A DNA stretch of 64,000 bases from Siphonodentalium dalli (lineage: Eukaryota; Mollusca; Scaphopoda; Gadilida; Siphonodentaliidae). Made by a program: the position numbers and the translations under genes. Location of the stretch: the NCBI GenBank assembly GCA_032622095.1, contig CP136063.1:9219814-9283813 (forward strand). The letters are read 5' to 3'. Shown one piece after another: positions 10,834-23,720 of the stretch. Under the pieces are notes generated by a model. The model saw only the letters and a list, made by a program, of their open reading frames with translations. It made no database searches and was not told the origin of the DNA. Positions within the stretch are counted from its first letter, which is position 1, and the number at the start of each line of letters is the position of its first letter.

Positions 10834-12782
10834 CATGGTGTGTTAACTGTCATCCCGGGATGCTAGGTCCAATCTTAACACTACATGGTGTGTTTACTGT
10901 CATCCCGGGATGCTAGGTCTAATCTTAACCCTACATGGTGTGTTAACTGTCATCCCGGGATGCTAGGTCCAATCTTAACACTACATGGTGTGTTAACTGT
11001 CATCCCGGGATGCTAGGTCTAATCTTAACCCTACATGGTGTGTTGACTGTCATACCGGGATGCTAGGTCTAATCTTAACACTACATGGTGTGTTTACTGT
11101 CATCCCGGGATGCTAGGTCTAATCGTAACCCTACATGGTGTGTTTACTGTCATCCCGGGATGCTAGGTCTAATCTTAACCCTACATGGTGTGTTTACTGT
11201 CATCCCGGGATGCTAGGTCTAATCTTAACCCTACATGGTGTGTTTACTGTCATCCCGGGATGCTAGGTCTAATCTTAACCCTACATGGTGTGTTTACTGT
11301 CATCCCTGGATGCTAGGTCTAATCTTAACCCTACATGGTGTGTTAACTGTCATCCCGGGATGCTAGGTCTAATCTTAACACTACATGGTGTGTTAACTGT
11401 CATCCCGGGATGCTAGGTCTAATCTTAACCCTACATGGGGTGTTGACAGTCATCCCGGGATGCTAGATCTAATCTTAACACTACATGGTGTGTTAACTGT
11501 CATCCCGGGATGCTAGGTCTAATCTTAACCCTACATGGTGTGTTAACTGTCATCCCGGGATGCTAGGTCTAATCTTAACACTACATGGTGTGTTAACTGT
11601 CATCCCGGGATGCTAGGACTAATCTTAACCCTACATGGTGTGTTAACTGTCATCCCGGGATGCTAGGTCTAATCTTAACCCTACATGGTGTGTTAACTGT
11701 CATCCCGGGATGCTAGGTATAATCTTAACCCTACATGGTGTGTTAACTGTCATCCCGGGATGCTAGGTCTAATCTTAACCCTACATGGTGTGTTAACTGT
11801 CATCCCGGGATGCTAGGTCTAATCTTAACCCTACATGGTGTGTTAACTGTCATCCCGGGATGCCAGGTCTAATCTTAACCCTACATGGTGTGTTAACTGT
11901 CAACCCGGGATGCTAGGTCTAATCTTAACCCTACATGGTGTGTTAACTGTCATCCCGGGATGCTAGGTCTAATCTTAACCCTACATGGTGTGTTTACTGT
12001 CATCCCGTGATGCTAGTCTAATCTTAACCCTACATGGTGTGTTAACTGTCATCCCGGGATGCTATGTCTAATCTTAACCCTACATGGTGTGTTTACTGTC
12101 ATCCCGGGATGCTAGGTCTAATCTTAACCCTACATGGTGTGTTAACTGTCATCCCGGGATGCTAGGTATAATCTTAACCCTACATGGTGTGTTAACTGTC
12201 ATCCCGGGATGCTAGGTCTAATCTTAACCCTACATGGTGTGTTAACTGTCATCCAGGGATGCTAGGTCTAATCTTAACCCTACATGGTGTGTTAACTGTC
12301 ATCCCGGGATGCTAGGTCTAATCTTAACCCTACATGGTGTGTTAACTGTCATCCCGGGATGCTAGGTCTAATCTTAACCCTACATGGTGTGTTTACTGTC
12401 ATCCCGGGATGCTATGTCTAATCTTAACACTATATGGTGTGTTAACTGTCATCCCGGGATGCCAGGTCTAATCTTAACCCTACATGGTGTGTTAACTGTC
12501 ATCCCGGGGTGCTAGGTCTAATCTTAACCCTACATGGTGTGTTAACTGTCATCCCGGGATGTTAGGTCTAATCTTAACCCTACATGGTGTGTTAACTGTC
12601 ATCCCGGGATGCTAGGTCTAAGCTTAACCCTACATGGTGTGTTAACTGTCATCCCGGGATGCTAGGTCTAATCTTAACCCTACATGGTGTGTTAACTGTC
12701 ATCCCGGGATGCTAGGTCTAATCTTAACCCTACATGGTGTGTTAACTGTCATCCCGGGATGCTAGGTCTAATCTTAACCCTA

Positions 12783-13082
12783 CATGGTGTGTTAACTGTC
12801 ATCCCGGGATGCTAGGTGTGATTTTAACCCTACATGGTGTGTTTACTGTCATCCCGGGATGCTAGGTGTGATTTTAACCCTACATGGTTTGTTTACTGTC
12901 ATCCCGGGGTGCTAGGTGTGATTTTAACCCTACATGGTGTGTTTACTGTCATCCCTGGGTGCTAGGTGTGATTTTAACCCTACGTGGTGTGTTTACTGTC
13001 ATCCCGGGGTGCTAGGTGTGATTTTAACCCTACATGGTGTGTTTAGTGTCATCCCGGGGTGCTAGGTGTGATTTTAACCCTA
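12783..13082 (+). repeat. TGTGATTTTAAC module 4 (6 monomers)
   Basis: Exact counterpart of module 3 at an offset of 2249 bp, including the CTACGTGG change near 12981. Confidence 0.88.
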
Positions 13083-16000
13083 CATGGTGTGTTAACTGTC
13101 ATCCCGGGATGCTAGGTCCAATCTTAACACTACATGGTGTGTTTACTGTCATCCCGGGATGCTAGGTCTAATCTTAACCCTACATGGTGTGTTAACTGTC
13201 ATCCCGGGATGCTAGGTCCAATCTTAACACTACATGGTGTGTTAACTGTCATCCCGGGATGCTAGGTCTAATCTTAACCCTACATGGTGTGTTGACTGTC
13301 ATACCGGGATGCTAGGTCTAATCTTAACACTACATGGTGTGTTTACTGTCATCCCGGGATGCTAGGTCTAATCGTAACCCTACATGGTGTGTTTACTGTC
13401 ATCCCGGGATGCTAGGTCTAATCTTAACCCTACATGGTGTGTTTACTGTCATCCCGGGATGCTAGGTCTAATCTTAACCCTACATGGTGTGTTTACTGTC
13501 ATCCCGGGATGCTAGGTCTAATCTTAACCCTACATGGTGTGTTTACTGTCATCCCTGGATGCTAGGTCTAATCTTAACCCTACATGGTGTGTTAACTGTC
13601 ATCCCGGGATGCTAGGTCTAATCTTAACACTACATGGTGTGTTAACTGTCATCCCGGGATGCTAGGTCTAATCTTAACCCTACATGGGGTGTTGACAGTC
13701 ATCCCGGGATGCTAGATCTAATCTTAACACTACATGGTGTGTTAACTGTCATCCCGGGATGCTAGGTCTAATCTTAACCCTACATGGTGTGTTAACTGTC
13801 ATCCCGGGATGCTAGGTCTAATCTTAACACTACATGGTGTGTTAACTGTCATCCCGGGATGCTAGGACTAATCTTAACCCTACATGGTGTGTTAACTGTC
13901 ATCCCGGGATGCTAGGTCTAATCTTAACCCTACATGGTGTGTTAACTGTCATCCCGGGATGCTAGGTATAATCTTAACCCTACATGGTGTGTTAACTGTC
14001 ATCCCGGGATGCTAGGTCTAATCTTAACCCTACATGGTGTGTTAACTGTCATCCCGGGATGCTAGGTCTAATCTTAACCCTACATGGTGTGTTAACTGTC
14101 ATCCCGGGATGCCAGGTCTAATCTTAACCCTACATGGTGTGTTAACTGTCAACCCGGGATGCTAGGTCTAATCTTAACCCTACATGGTGTGTTAACTGTC
14201 ATCCCGGGATGCTAGGTCTAATCTTAACCCTACATGGTGTGTTTACTGTCATCCCGTGATGCTAGTCTAATCTTAACCCTACATGGTGTGTTAACTGTCA
14301 TCCCGGGATGCTATGTCTAATCTTAACCCTACATGGTGTGTTTACTGTCATCCCGGGATGCTAGGTCTAATCTTAACCCTACATGGTGTGTTAACTGTCA
14401 TCCCGGGATGCTAGGTATAATCTTAACCCTACATGGTGTGTTAACTGTCATCCCGGGATGCTAGGTCTAATCTTAACCCTACATGGTGTGTTAACTGTCA
14501 TCCAGGGATGCTAGGTCTAATCTTAACCCTACATGGTGTGTTAACTGTCATCCCGGGATGCTAGGTCTAATCTTAACCCTACATGGTGTGTTTACTGTCA
14601 TCCCGGGATGCTATGTCTAATCTTAACACTATATGGTGTGTTAACTGTCATCCCGGGATGCCAGGTCTAATCTTAACCCTACATGGTGTGTTAACTGTCA
14701 TCCCGGGGTGCTAGGTCTAATCTTAACCCTACATGGTGTGTTAACTGTCATCCCGGGATGTTAGGTCTAATCTTAACCCTACATGGTGTGTTAACTGTCA
14801 TCCCGGGATGCTAGGTCTAAGCTTAACCCTACATGGTGTGTTAACTGTCATCCCGGGATGCTAGGTCTAATCTTAACCCTACATGGTGTGTTAACTGTCA
14901 TCCCGGGATGCTAGGTCTAATCTTAACCCTACATGGTGTGTTAACTGTCATCCCGGGATGCTAGGTCTAATCTTAACCCTACATGGTGTGTTAACTGTCA
15001 TCCCGGGATGCTAGGTCTAATCTTAACCCTACATGGTGTGTTAACTGTCATACCGGGATGCTAGGTCTAATCTTAACCCTACATGGTGTGTTAACTGTCA
15101 TCCCGGGATGCTAGGTCTAATCTTAACCCTACACGGTGTGTTAACTGTCATCCCGGGATGCTAGGTCTAATCTTAACCCTACATGGTGTGTTAACTGTCA
15201 CCCCGGGATGCTAGGTCTAATCTTAACCCTACATGGTGTGTTAACTGTCATCCCGGGATGCTAGGTCTAATCTTAACCCTACATGGTGTGTTTACTGTCA
15301 TCCCGGGCTGCTAGGTCTAATCTTAACCCTACATGGTGTGTTTACTGTCATCCCGGGATGCTAGGTCTAATCTTAACCCTACATGGTGTGTTTACTGTCA
15401 TCCCGGGATGCTAGGTCTAATCTTAACCCTACATGGTGTGTTTACTGTCATCCCGGGATGCTAGGTCTAATCTTAACCCTACATGGTGTGTTTACTGTCA
15501 TCCCGGGATGCAAGGTCTAATCGTAACCCTACATGGTGTGTTAACTGTCATCCCGGGATGCTAGGTCTAATCTTAACACTACATGGTGTGTTAACTGTCA
15601 TCCCGGGATGCTAGGTCTAATCTTAACCCTACATGGGGTGTTGACAGTCATCCCGGGATGCTAGATCTAATCTTAACACTACATGGTGTGTTAACTGTCA
15701 TCCCGGGATGCTAGGTCTAATCTTAACCCTACATGGTGTGTTAACTGTCATCCCGGGATGCTAGGTCTAATCTTAACCCTACATGGTGTGTTAACTGTCA
15801 TCCCGGGATGCTAGGTCTAATCTTAACCCTACATGGTGTGTTAACTGTCATCCCGGGATGCTAGGTCTAATCTTAACCCTACATGGTGTGTTAACTGTCA
15901 TCCCGGGATGCTAGGTCTAATCTTAACCCTACATGGTGTGTTAACTGTCATCCCGGGATGCTAGGCCTAATCTTAACCCTACATGGTTTGTTAACTGTCA

Positions 16001-17832
16001 ACCCGGGATGCTAGGTCTAATCTTAACCCTACATGGTGTGTTAACTGTCATCCCGGGATGCTAGGTCTAATCTTAACCCTACATGGTGTGTTTACTGTCA
16101 TCCCGTGATGCTAGTCTAATCTTAACCCTACATGGTGTGTTAACTGTCATCCCGGGATGCTATGTCTAATCTTAACCCTACATGGTGTGTTTACTGTCAT
16201 CCCGGGATGCTAGGTCTAATCTTAACCCTACATGGTGTGTTAACTGTCATCCCGGGATGTTAGGTATAATCTTAACCCTACATGGTGTGTTAACTGTCAT
16301 CCCGGGATGCTAGGTCTAATCTTAACCATACATGGTGTGTTAACTGTCATCCCGGGATGCTAGGTCTAATCTTAACCCTACATGGTGTGTTAACTGTCAT
16401 CCCGGGATGCTAGGTCTAATCTTAACCCTACATGGTGTGTTAACTGTCATCCCGGGATGCTAGGTCTAATCTTAACCCTACATGGTGTGTTTACTGTCAT
16501 CCCGGGATGCTATGTCTAATCTTAACACTATATGGTGTGTTAACTGTCATCCCGGGATGCCAGGTCTAATCTTAACCCTACATGGTGTGTTAACTGTCAT
16601 CCCGGGGTGCTAGGTCTAATCTTAACCCTACATGGTGTGTTAACTGTCATCCCGGGATGTTAGGTCTAATCTTAACCCTACATGGTGTGTTAACTGTCAT
16701 CCCGGGATGCTAGGTCTAAGCTTAACCCTACATGGTGTGTTAACTGTCATCCCGGGATGCTAGGTCTAATCTTAACCCTACATGGTGTGTTAACTGTCAT
16801 CCCGGGATGCTAGGTCTAATCTTAACCCTACATGGTGTGTTAACTGTCATCCCGGGATGCTAGGTCTAATCTTAACCCTACATGGTGTGTTAACTGTCAT
16901 CCCGGGATGCTAGGTCTAATCTTAACCCTACATGGTGTGTTAACTGTCATACCGGGATGCTAGGTCTAATCTTAACCCTACATGGTGTGTTAACTGTCAT
17001 CCCGGGATGCTAGGTCTAATCTTAACCCTACACGGTGTGTTAACTGTCATCCCGGGATGCTAGGTCTAATCTTAACCCTACATGGTGTGTTAACTGTCAC
17101 CCCGGGATGCTAGGTCTAATCTTAACCCTACATGGTGTGTTAACTGTCATCCCGGGATGCTAGGTCTAATCTTAACCCTACATGGTGTGTTTACTGTCAT
17201 CCCGGGATGCTAGGTCTAATCTTAACCCTACATGGTGTGTTTACTGTCATCCCGGGATGCTAGGTCTAATCTTAACCCTACATGGTGTGTTTACTGTCAT
17301 CCCTGGATGCTAGGTCTAATCTTAACCCTACATGGTGTGTTTACTGTCATCCCGGGATGCTAGGTCTAATCTTAACCCTACATGGTGTGTTTACTGTCAT
17401 CCCGGGATGCTAGGTCTAATCTTAACCCTACATGGTGTGTTTACAGTCATCCCGGGATGCTAGGTCTAATCTTAACCATACATGGTGTGTTTACTGTCAT
17501 CCCGGGATGCTAGGTCTAATCTTAACCCTACATGGTGTGTTTACTGTCATCCCGGGATGCTAGATCTAATCTTAACCCTACATGTTGTGTTAACTGTCAT
17601 CCCGGGATGCTAGGTCTAATCTTAACCCTACATGGTGTGTTTACTGTCATCCCGGGATGCTAGGTCTAATCTTAACCATACATGGTGTGTTTACTGTCAC
17701 CCCGGGATGCTAGGTCTAATCTTAACCCTACATGGTGTGTTAACTGTCATCCCGGGATGCTAGGTCTAATCTTAACCCTACATGGTGTGTTAACTGTCAT
17801 CCCGGGATGCTAGGTCTAATCTTAACCCCACA

Positions 17833-17842
17833 TGGTGTGTTA
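17833..17842 (+). repeat. 49-bp GTGTTACTG monomer, HOR-2 phase marker (one of 20 copies including the TTTTAC form)
   Basis: One base is missing from the GTGTTWACTG stretch. Copies lie near 7845, 17833, 19282, 23979, 25427, 25925, 27384, 28623, 30073, 31223, 35521, 38170, 38425, 46465, 47464, 50313 and 63361. A GGTGTTTTACTG form of the same length lies near 53714, 59064 and 61621. It is nearly always followed by a GTTTACTGTCACCCC monomer. The 7845 copy is an outlier inside HOR-1 domain A, where the next monomer is GTGGTTACTGTCACCCC. Confidence 0.8.
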
Positions 17843-19160
17843 CTGTCTTCCCGGGATGCTAGTTCTAATCTTAACCCTACATGGTGTGTTTACTGTCACC
17901 CCGGGATGCTAGGTCTAATCTTAACCCTACATGGTGTGTTAACTGTCATCCCGGGATGCTAGGTCTAATCTTAACCCTACATGGTGTGTTAACTGTCATC
18001 CCGGGATGCTAGGTCTAATCTTAACCCTACATGGTGTGTTAACTGTCACCCCGGGATGCTAGGTCTAATCTTAACCCTACATGGTGTCTTAACTGTCATC
18101 CCGGGATGCTAGGTCTAATCTTAACCCTACATGGTGTGTTTACTGTCATCCCGGGATGCTAGGTCTAATCTTAACCCTACATGGTGTGTTTACTGTCATC
18201 CCGGGATGTTAGGTCTAATCTTAACCCTACATGGTGTGTTTACTGTCATCCCGGGATGCTAGGTCTAATCTTAACCCTACATGGTGTGTTAACTGTCATC
18301 CCGGGATGCTAGGTCTAATCTTAACACTACATGGAGTGTTAACTGTCATCCCGGGATGCTAGGTCTAATCTTAACCCTACATGGTGTGTTGACTGTCATC
18401 CCGGGATGCTAGATCTAATCTTAACACTACATGGTGTGTTAACTGTCATCCCGGGATGCTAGGTCTAATATTAACCCTACATGGTGTGTTAACTGTCATC
18501 CCGGGATGCTAGGTCTAATCTTAACCCTACATGGTGTGTTTACTGTCATCCCGGGATGCTATGTCTAATCTTAACCCTACATGGTGTGTTAACTGTCATC
18601 CCGGGATGCTAGGTCTAACCTTAACCCTACATGGTGTGTTAACTGTCATCCCGGGATGCTAGGTCTAATCTTAACCCTACATGGTGTGTTAACTGTCATC
18701 CCGGGATGCTAGGTCTAGTCTTAACCCTACATGGTGTGTTTACTGTCATCCCGGGATGCTAGGTCTAATCTTAACCCTACATGGTGTGTTTACTGTCATC
18801 CCGGGATGCTAGGTCTAATCTTAACCCTACATGGTGTGGTTACTGTCATCCCGGGATGCTAGGTCTAATCTTAACCCTACATGGTGTGTTAACTGTCATC
18901 CCGGGATGCTAGGTCTAATCTTAACCCTACATGGTGTGTTTACTGTCATCCCTGGATGCTAGGTCTAATATTAACCCTACATGGTGTGTTTACTGCCATC
19001 CCGGGATGCTAGGTCTAATCTTAACCCTACATGGTATGTTAACTGTCATCCCGGGATGCTAGGTCTAATCTTAACCCTACATGGTGTGTTTACTGTCATC
19101 CCGGGATGCTATGTGTGATTTTAACCCTATATGGTGTGTTTACTGTCATCCCGGGATGCT

Positions 19161-19260
19161 AGGTGTGATATTAACCATACAGGATGTGTTAACTGTCATC
19201 CCGGGATGCTAGGTGTGATATTAACCATACAGGATGTGTTAACTGTCATCCCGGGATGCT
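19161..19260 (+). repeat. HOR-2 doublet 1 (TGTGATATTAACCATACAGG x2)
   Basis: Two adjacent monomers carry TGTGATATTAACCATACAGG and then ATGTGTTAAC. They are preceded by a TGTGATTTTAACCCTATATGG-type monomer whose CTAG reads CTATG only in this copy. Confidence 0.85.
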
Positions 19261-19734
19261 AGGTCTAATCTTAACCCTACATGGTGTGTTACTGTCATCC
19301 CGGGATGCTAGGTCTAATCTTAACCCTACATGGTGTGTTTACTGTCACCCCGGGATGCTAGGTCTAATCTTAACCCTACATGGTGTGTTAACTGTCATCC
19401 CGGGATGCTAGGTCTAATCTTAACCCTACATGGTGTGTTAACTGTCATCCCGGGATGCTAGGTCTAATCTTAACCCTACATGGTGTGTTTACTGTCATCC
19501 CGGGATGCTAGGTCTAATCTTAACCCTACATGGTGTGTTAACTGTCATCCCGGGATGCTAGGTGTAATCTTAACCCTACATCGTGTGTTAACTGTCATCC
19601 CGGGATGCTAGGTCTAATCTTAACCCTACATGGTGTGTTTACTGTCATCCCGGGATGCTAGGTCTAATCTTAACCCTACATGGTGTGTTTACTGTCATCC
19701 CGGGATGCTAGGTCTAATCTTAACCCTACATGGT

Positions 19735-22700
19735 GTGTTAACTGTCATCCCGGGATGCTAGGTGTAATCTTAACCCTACATGGTGTGTTAACTGTCATCC
19801 CGGGATGCTAGGTATAATCTTAACCCTACATGGTGTGTTAACTGTCATCCCGGGATGCTAGGTCTAATCTTAACCCTACATGGTGTGTTAACTGTCATCC
19901 CGGGATGCTAGGTCTAATCTTAACCCTACATGGTGTGTTAACTGTTATCCCGGGATGCCAGGTCTAATCTTAACCCTACATGGTGTGTTAACTGTCAACC
20001 CGGGATGCTAGGTCAAATCTTAACCCTACATGGTGTGTTAACTGTCATCCCGGGATGCTAGGTCTAATCTTAACCCTACATGGTGTGTTTACTGTCATCC
20101 CGTGATGCTAGTCTAATCTTAACCCTACATGGTGTGTTAACTGTCATCCCGGGATGCTATGTCTAATCTTAACCCTACATGGTGTGTTTACTGTCATCCC
20201 GGGATGCTAGGTCTAATCTTAACCCTACATGGTGTGTTAACTGTCATCCCGGGATGCTAGGTATAATCTTAACCCTACATGGTGTGTTAACTGTCATCCC
20301 GGGATGCTAGGTCTAATCTTAACCCTACATGGTGTGTTAACTGTCATCCAGGGATGCTAGGTCTAATCTTAACCCTACATGGTGTGTTAACTGTCATCCC
20401 GGGATGCTAGGTCTAATCTTAACCCTACATGGTGTGTTAACTGTCATCCCGGGATGCTAGGTCTAATCTTAACCCTACATGGTGTGTTTACTGTCATCCC
20501 GGGATGCTATGTCTAATCTTAACACTATATGGTGTGTTAACTGTCATCCCGGGATGCCAGGTCTAATCTTAACCCTACATGGTGTGTTAACTGTCATCCC
20601 GGGGTGCTAGGTCTAATCTTAACCCTACGTGGTGTGTTAACTGTCATCCCGGGATGTTAGGTCTAATCTTAACCCTACATGGTGTGTTAACTGTCATCCC
20701 GGGATGCTAGGTCTAAGCTTAACCCTACATGGTGTGTTAACTGTCATCCCGGGATGCTAGGTCTAATCTTAACCCTACATGGTGTGTTAACTGTCATCCC
20801 GGGATGCTAGGTCTAATCTTAACCCTACATGGTGTGTTAACTGTCATCCCGGGATGCTAGGTCTAATCTTAACCCTACATGGTGTGTTAACTGTCATCCC
20901 GGGATGCTAGGTCTAATCTTAACCCTACATGGTGTGTTAACTGTCATACCGGGATGCTAGGTCTAATCTTAACCCTACATGGTGTGTTAACTGTCATCCC
21001 GGGATGCTAGGTCTAATCTTAACCCTACACGGTGTGTTAACTGTCATCCCGGGATGCTAGGTCTAATCTTAACCCTACATGGTGTGTTAACTGTCACCCC
21101 GGGATGCTAGGTCTAATCTTAACCCTACATGGTGTGTTAACTGTCATCCCGGGATACTAGGTCTAATCTTAACCCTACATGGTGTGTTTACTGTCATCCC
21201 GGGATGCTAGGTCTAATCTTAACCCTACATGGTGTGTTTACTGTCATCCCGGGATGCTAGGTCTAATCTTAACCCTACATGGTGTGTTTACTGTCATCCC
21301 GGGATGCTAGGTCTAATCTTAACCCTACATGGTGTGTTAACTGTCATCCCGGGATGCTAGGTCTAATCTTAACACTACATGGTGTGTTAACTGTCATCCC
21401 GGGATGCTAGGTCTAATCTTAACCCTACATGGGGTGTTGACAGTCATCCCGGGATGCTAGATCTAATCTTAACACTACATGGTGTGTTAACTGTCATCCC
21501 GGGATTCTAGGTCTAATCTTAACCCTACATGGTGTGTTAACTGTCATCCCGGGATGCTAGGTCTAATCTTAACACTACATGGTGTGTTAACTGTCATCCC
21601 GGGATGCTAGGACTAATCTTAACCCTACATGGTGTGTTAACTGTCATCCCGGGATGATAGGTCTAATCTTAACCCTACATGGTGTGTTAACTGTCATCCC
21701 GGGATGCTAGGTCTAATCTTAACCCTACATGGTGTGTTAACTGTCATCCCGGGATGCTAGGTCTAATCTTAACCCTACATGGTGTGTTAACTGTCATCCC
21801 GGGATGCTAGGTCTAATCTTAACCCTACATGGTGTGTTAACTGTCATCCCGGGATGCTAGGTCTAATCTTAACCCTACATGGTGTGTTAATTGTCAACCC
21901 GGGATGCTAGGTCTAATCTTAACCCTACATGGTGTGTTTACTGTCATCCCGTGATGCTAGTCTAATCTTAACCCTACATGGTGTGTTAACTGTCATCCCG
22001 GGATGCTATGTCTAATCTTAACCCTACATGGTGTGTTTACTGTCATCCCGGGATGCTAGGTCTAATCTTAAACCTACATGGTGTGTTAACTGTCATCCCG
22101 GGATGCTAGGTATAATCTTAACCCTACATGGTGTGTTAACTGTCATCCCGGGATGCTAGGTCTAATCTTAACCCTACATGGTGTGTTAACTGTCATCCCG
22201 GGATGCTAGGTCTAATCTTAACCCTACATGGTGTGTTAACTGTCATCCCGGGATGCTAGGTCTAATCTTAACCCTACATGGTGTGTTAACTGTCATCCCG
22301 GAATGCTAGGTCTAATCTTAACCCTACATGGTGTGTTTACTGTCATCCCGGGATGCTATGTCTAATCTTAACACTATATGGTGTGTTAACTGTCATCCCG
22401 GGATGCCAGGTCTAATCTTAACCCTACATGGTGTGTTAACTGTCATCCCGGGGTGCTAGGTCTAATCTTAACCCTACATGGTGTGTTAACTGTCATCCCG
22501 GGATGTTAGGTCTAATCTTAACCCTACATGGTGTGTTAACTGTCATCCCGGGATGCTAGGTCTAAGCTTAACCCTACATGGTGTGTTAACTGTCATCCCG
22601 GGATGCTAGGTCTAATCTTAACCCTACATGGTGTGTTAACTGTCATCCCGGGATGCTAGGTCTAATCTTAACCCTACATGGTGTGTTAACTGTCATACCG

Positions 22701-22920
22701 GGATGCTAGGTCTAATCTTAACCCTACATGGTGTGTTAACTGTCATCCCGGGATGCTAGGTCTAATCTTAACCCTACACGGTGTGTTAACTGTCATCCCG
22801 GGATGCTAGGTCTAATCTTAACCCTACATGGTGTGTTAACTGTCACCCCGGGATGCTAGGTCTAATCTTAACCCTACATGGTGTGTTAACTGTCATCCCG
22901 GGATGCTAGGTCTAATCTTA
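19735..22920 (+). repeat. HOR-1 domain B
   Basis: HOR-1 markers return in the standard order: CCGTGATGCTAGTC at 20100 and 21949 (1849 bp apart), GGGGTGTTGACAG at 21427, and AACACTATATGG, GATGCCAGG, GGGGTGCTAGGTC, GATGTTAGG and CTAAGCTT in both units. The two units differ by a few private changes, such as CTACGTGG near 20627, CCGGAATG near 22301 and AATTGTCAAC near 21890. Confidence 0.75.
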
Positions 22921-23720
22921 ACCCTACATGGTGTGTTTACTGTCATCCCGGGATGCTAGGTCTAATCTTAACCCTACATGGTGTGTTTACTGTCATCCCG
23001 GGATGCTAGGTCTAATATTAACCCTACATGGTGTGTTTACTGTCATCCCTGGATGCTAGGTCTAATCTTATATCTACATGGTGTGTTTACTGTCATCCCG
23101 GGATGCTAGGTCTAATCTTAACCCTACATGGTGTGTTTACTGTCATCCCGGGATGCTAGGTCTAATCTTAACCCTACATGGTGTGTTTACTGTCATCCCG
23201 GGATGCTAGGTCTAATCTTAACCATACATGGTGTGTTTACTGTCATCCCGGGATGCTAGGTCTAATCTTAACCCTACATGGTGTGTTTACTGTCATCCCG
23301 GGATGCTAGGTCTAATCTTAACCCTACATGGTGTGTTTACTGTCATCCCGGGATGCTAGGTCTAATCTTAACCCTACATGGTGTGTTTACTGTCATCCCG
23401 GGATGCTAGGTCTAATATTAACCCTACATGGTGTGTTTACTGTCATCCCTGGATGCTAGGTCTAATCTTATATCTACATGGTGTGTTTACTGTCATCCCG
23501 GGATGCTAGGTCTAATCTTAACCCTACATGGTGTGTTTACTGTCATCCCGGGATGCTAGGTCTAATCTTAACCCTACATGGTGTGTTTACTGTCATCCCG
23601 GGATGCTAGGTCTAATCTTAACCATACATGGTGTGTTTACTGTCATCCCGGGATGCTAGGTCTAATCTTAACCCTACATGGTGTGTTTACTGTCATCCCG
23701 GGATGCTAGATCTAATCTTA
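22920..23720 (+). repeat. 400-bp tandem duplication (8 monomers)
   Basis: The monomer series AATATTAACC, CCCTGG with TTATATCTACATGG, three plain, then TTAACCATACATGG occurs twice at an offset of exactly 400 bp (markers at 23011/23411, 23071/23471 and 23221/23621). Confidence 0.82.

Larger units (their letters stand above)
10490..14985 (+). repeat. Adjacent 2249-bp and 2199-bp HOR units
   Basis: Unit one (about 10490-12735) and unit two (about 12739-14985) share every marker I checked at an offset of 2249 bp. Checked markers include the CTACGTGG private change, GGGGTGTTGACAG, GATGCCAGG and the 49-bp CCGTGATG monomer. Unit two has lost one plain monomer near 14580, so the offset falls to 2199 bp for the last 400 bp. 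Confidence 0.83.
1..17180 (+). repeat. HOR-1 domain A (first 17 kb)
   Basis: This domain is built from HOR-1 units. Diagnostic monomers recur in constant order: GGGGTGTTGACAG with TAGATCTAAT, then AACACT/GGACTAATC, CCGTGATGCTAGTC (49 bp), CTATGTC, GGTATAATC, AACACTATATGG, GATGCCAGG, CCGGGGTGCTAGGTC, GATGTTAGG, CTAAGCTT, CATACCGGG, TACACGG and TCACCCCGGG. A-type (GTTAAC) monomers predominate. A monomer pairing GATGCAAGG with ATCGTAAC is common here (near 1629, 1829, 2529, 2729, 3329, 3777, 6720 and 15510). Four TGTGATTTTAAC modules are interspersed. No HOR-2 doublets occur. Unit spacing varies from about 1.6 to 3.1 kb, so units have been truncated and expanded. Confidence 0.8.
17180..19735 (+). 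repeat. HOR-2 domain A
   Basis: The character changes here: T-type monomers (GTTTAC) become frequent, 49-bp GTGTTACTG monomers appear near 17833 and 19282, and the first TGTGATATTAACCATACAGG doublet lies at 19161. Other HOR-2 markers present are GTGTCTTAACTG (near 18085), GTGGTTACTG (near 18836), CTGCCATCC (near 18994) and GGTATGTTAAC (near 19034). The GGGGTGTTGACAG marker of HOR-1 is replaced by GTGTTGACTG followed by TAGATCTAAT and AACACT (near 18390). Confidence 0.75.
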
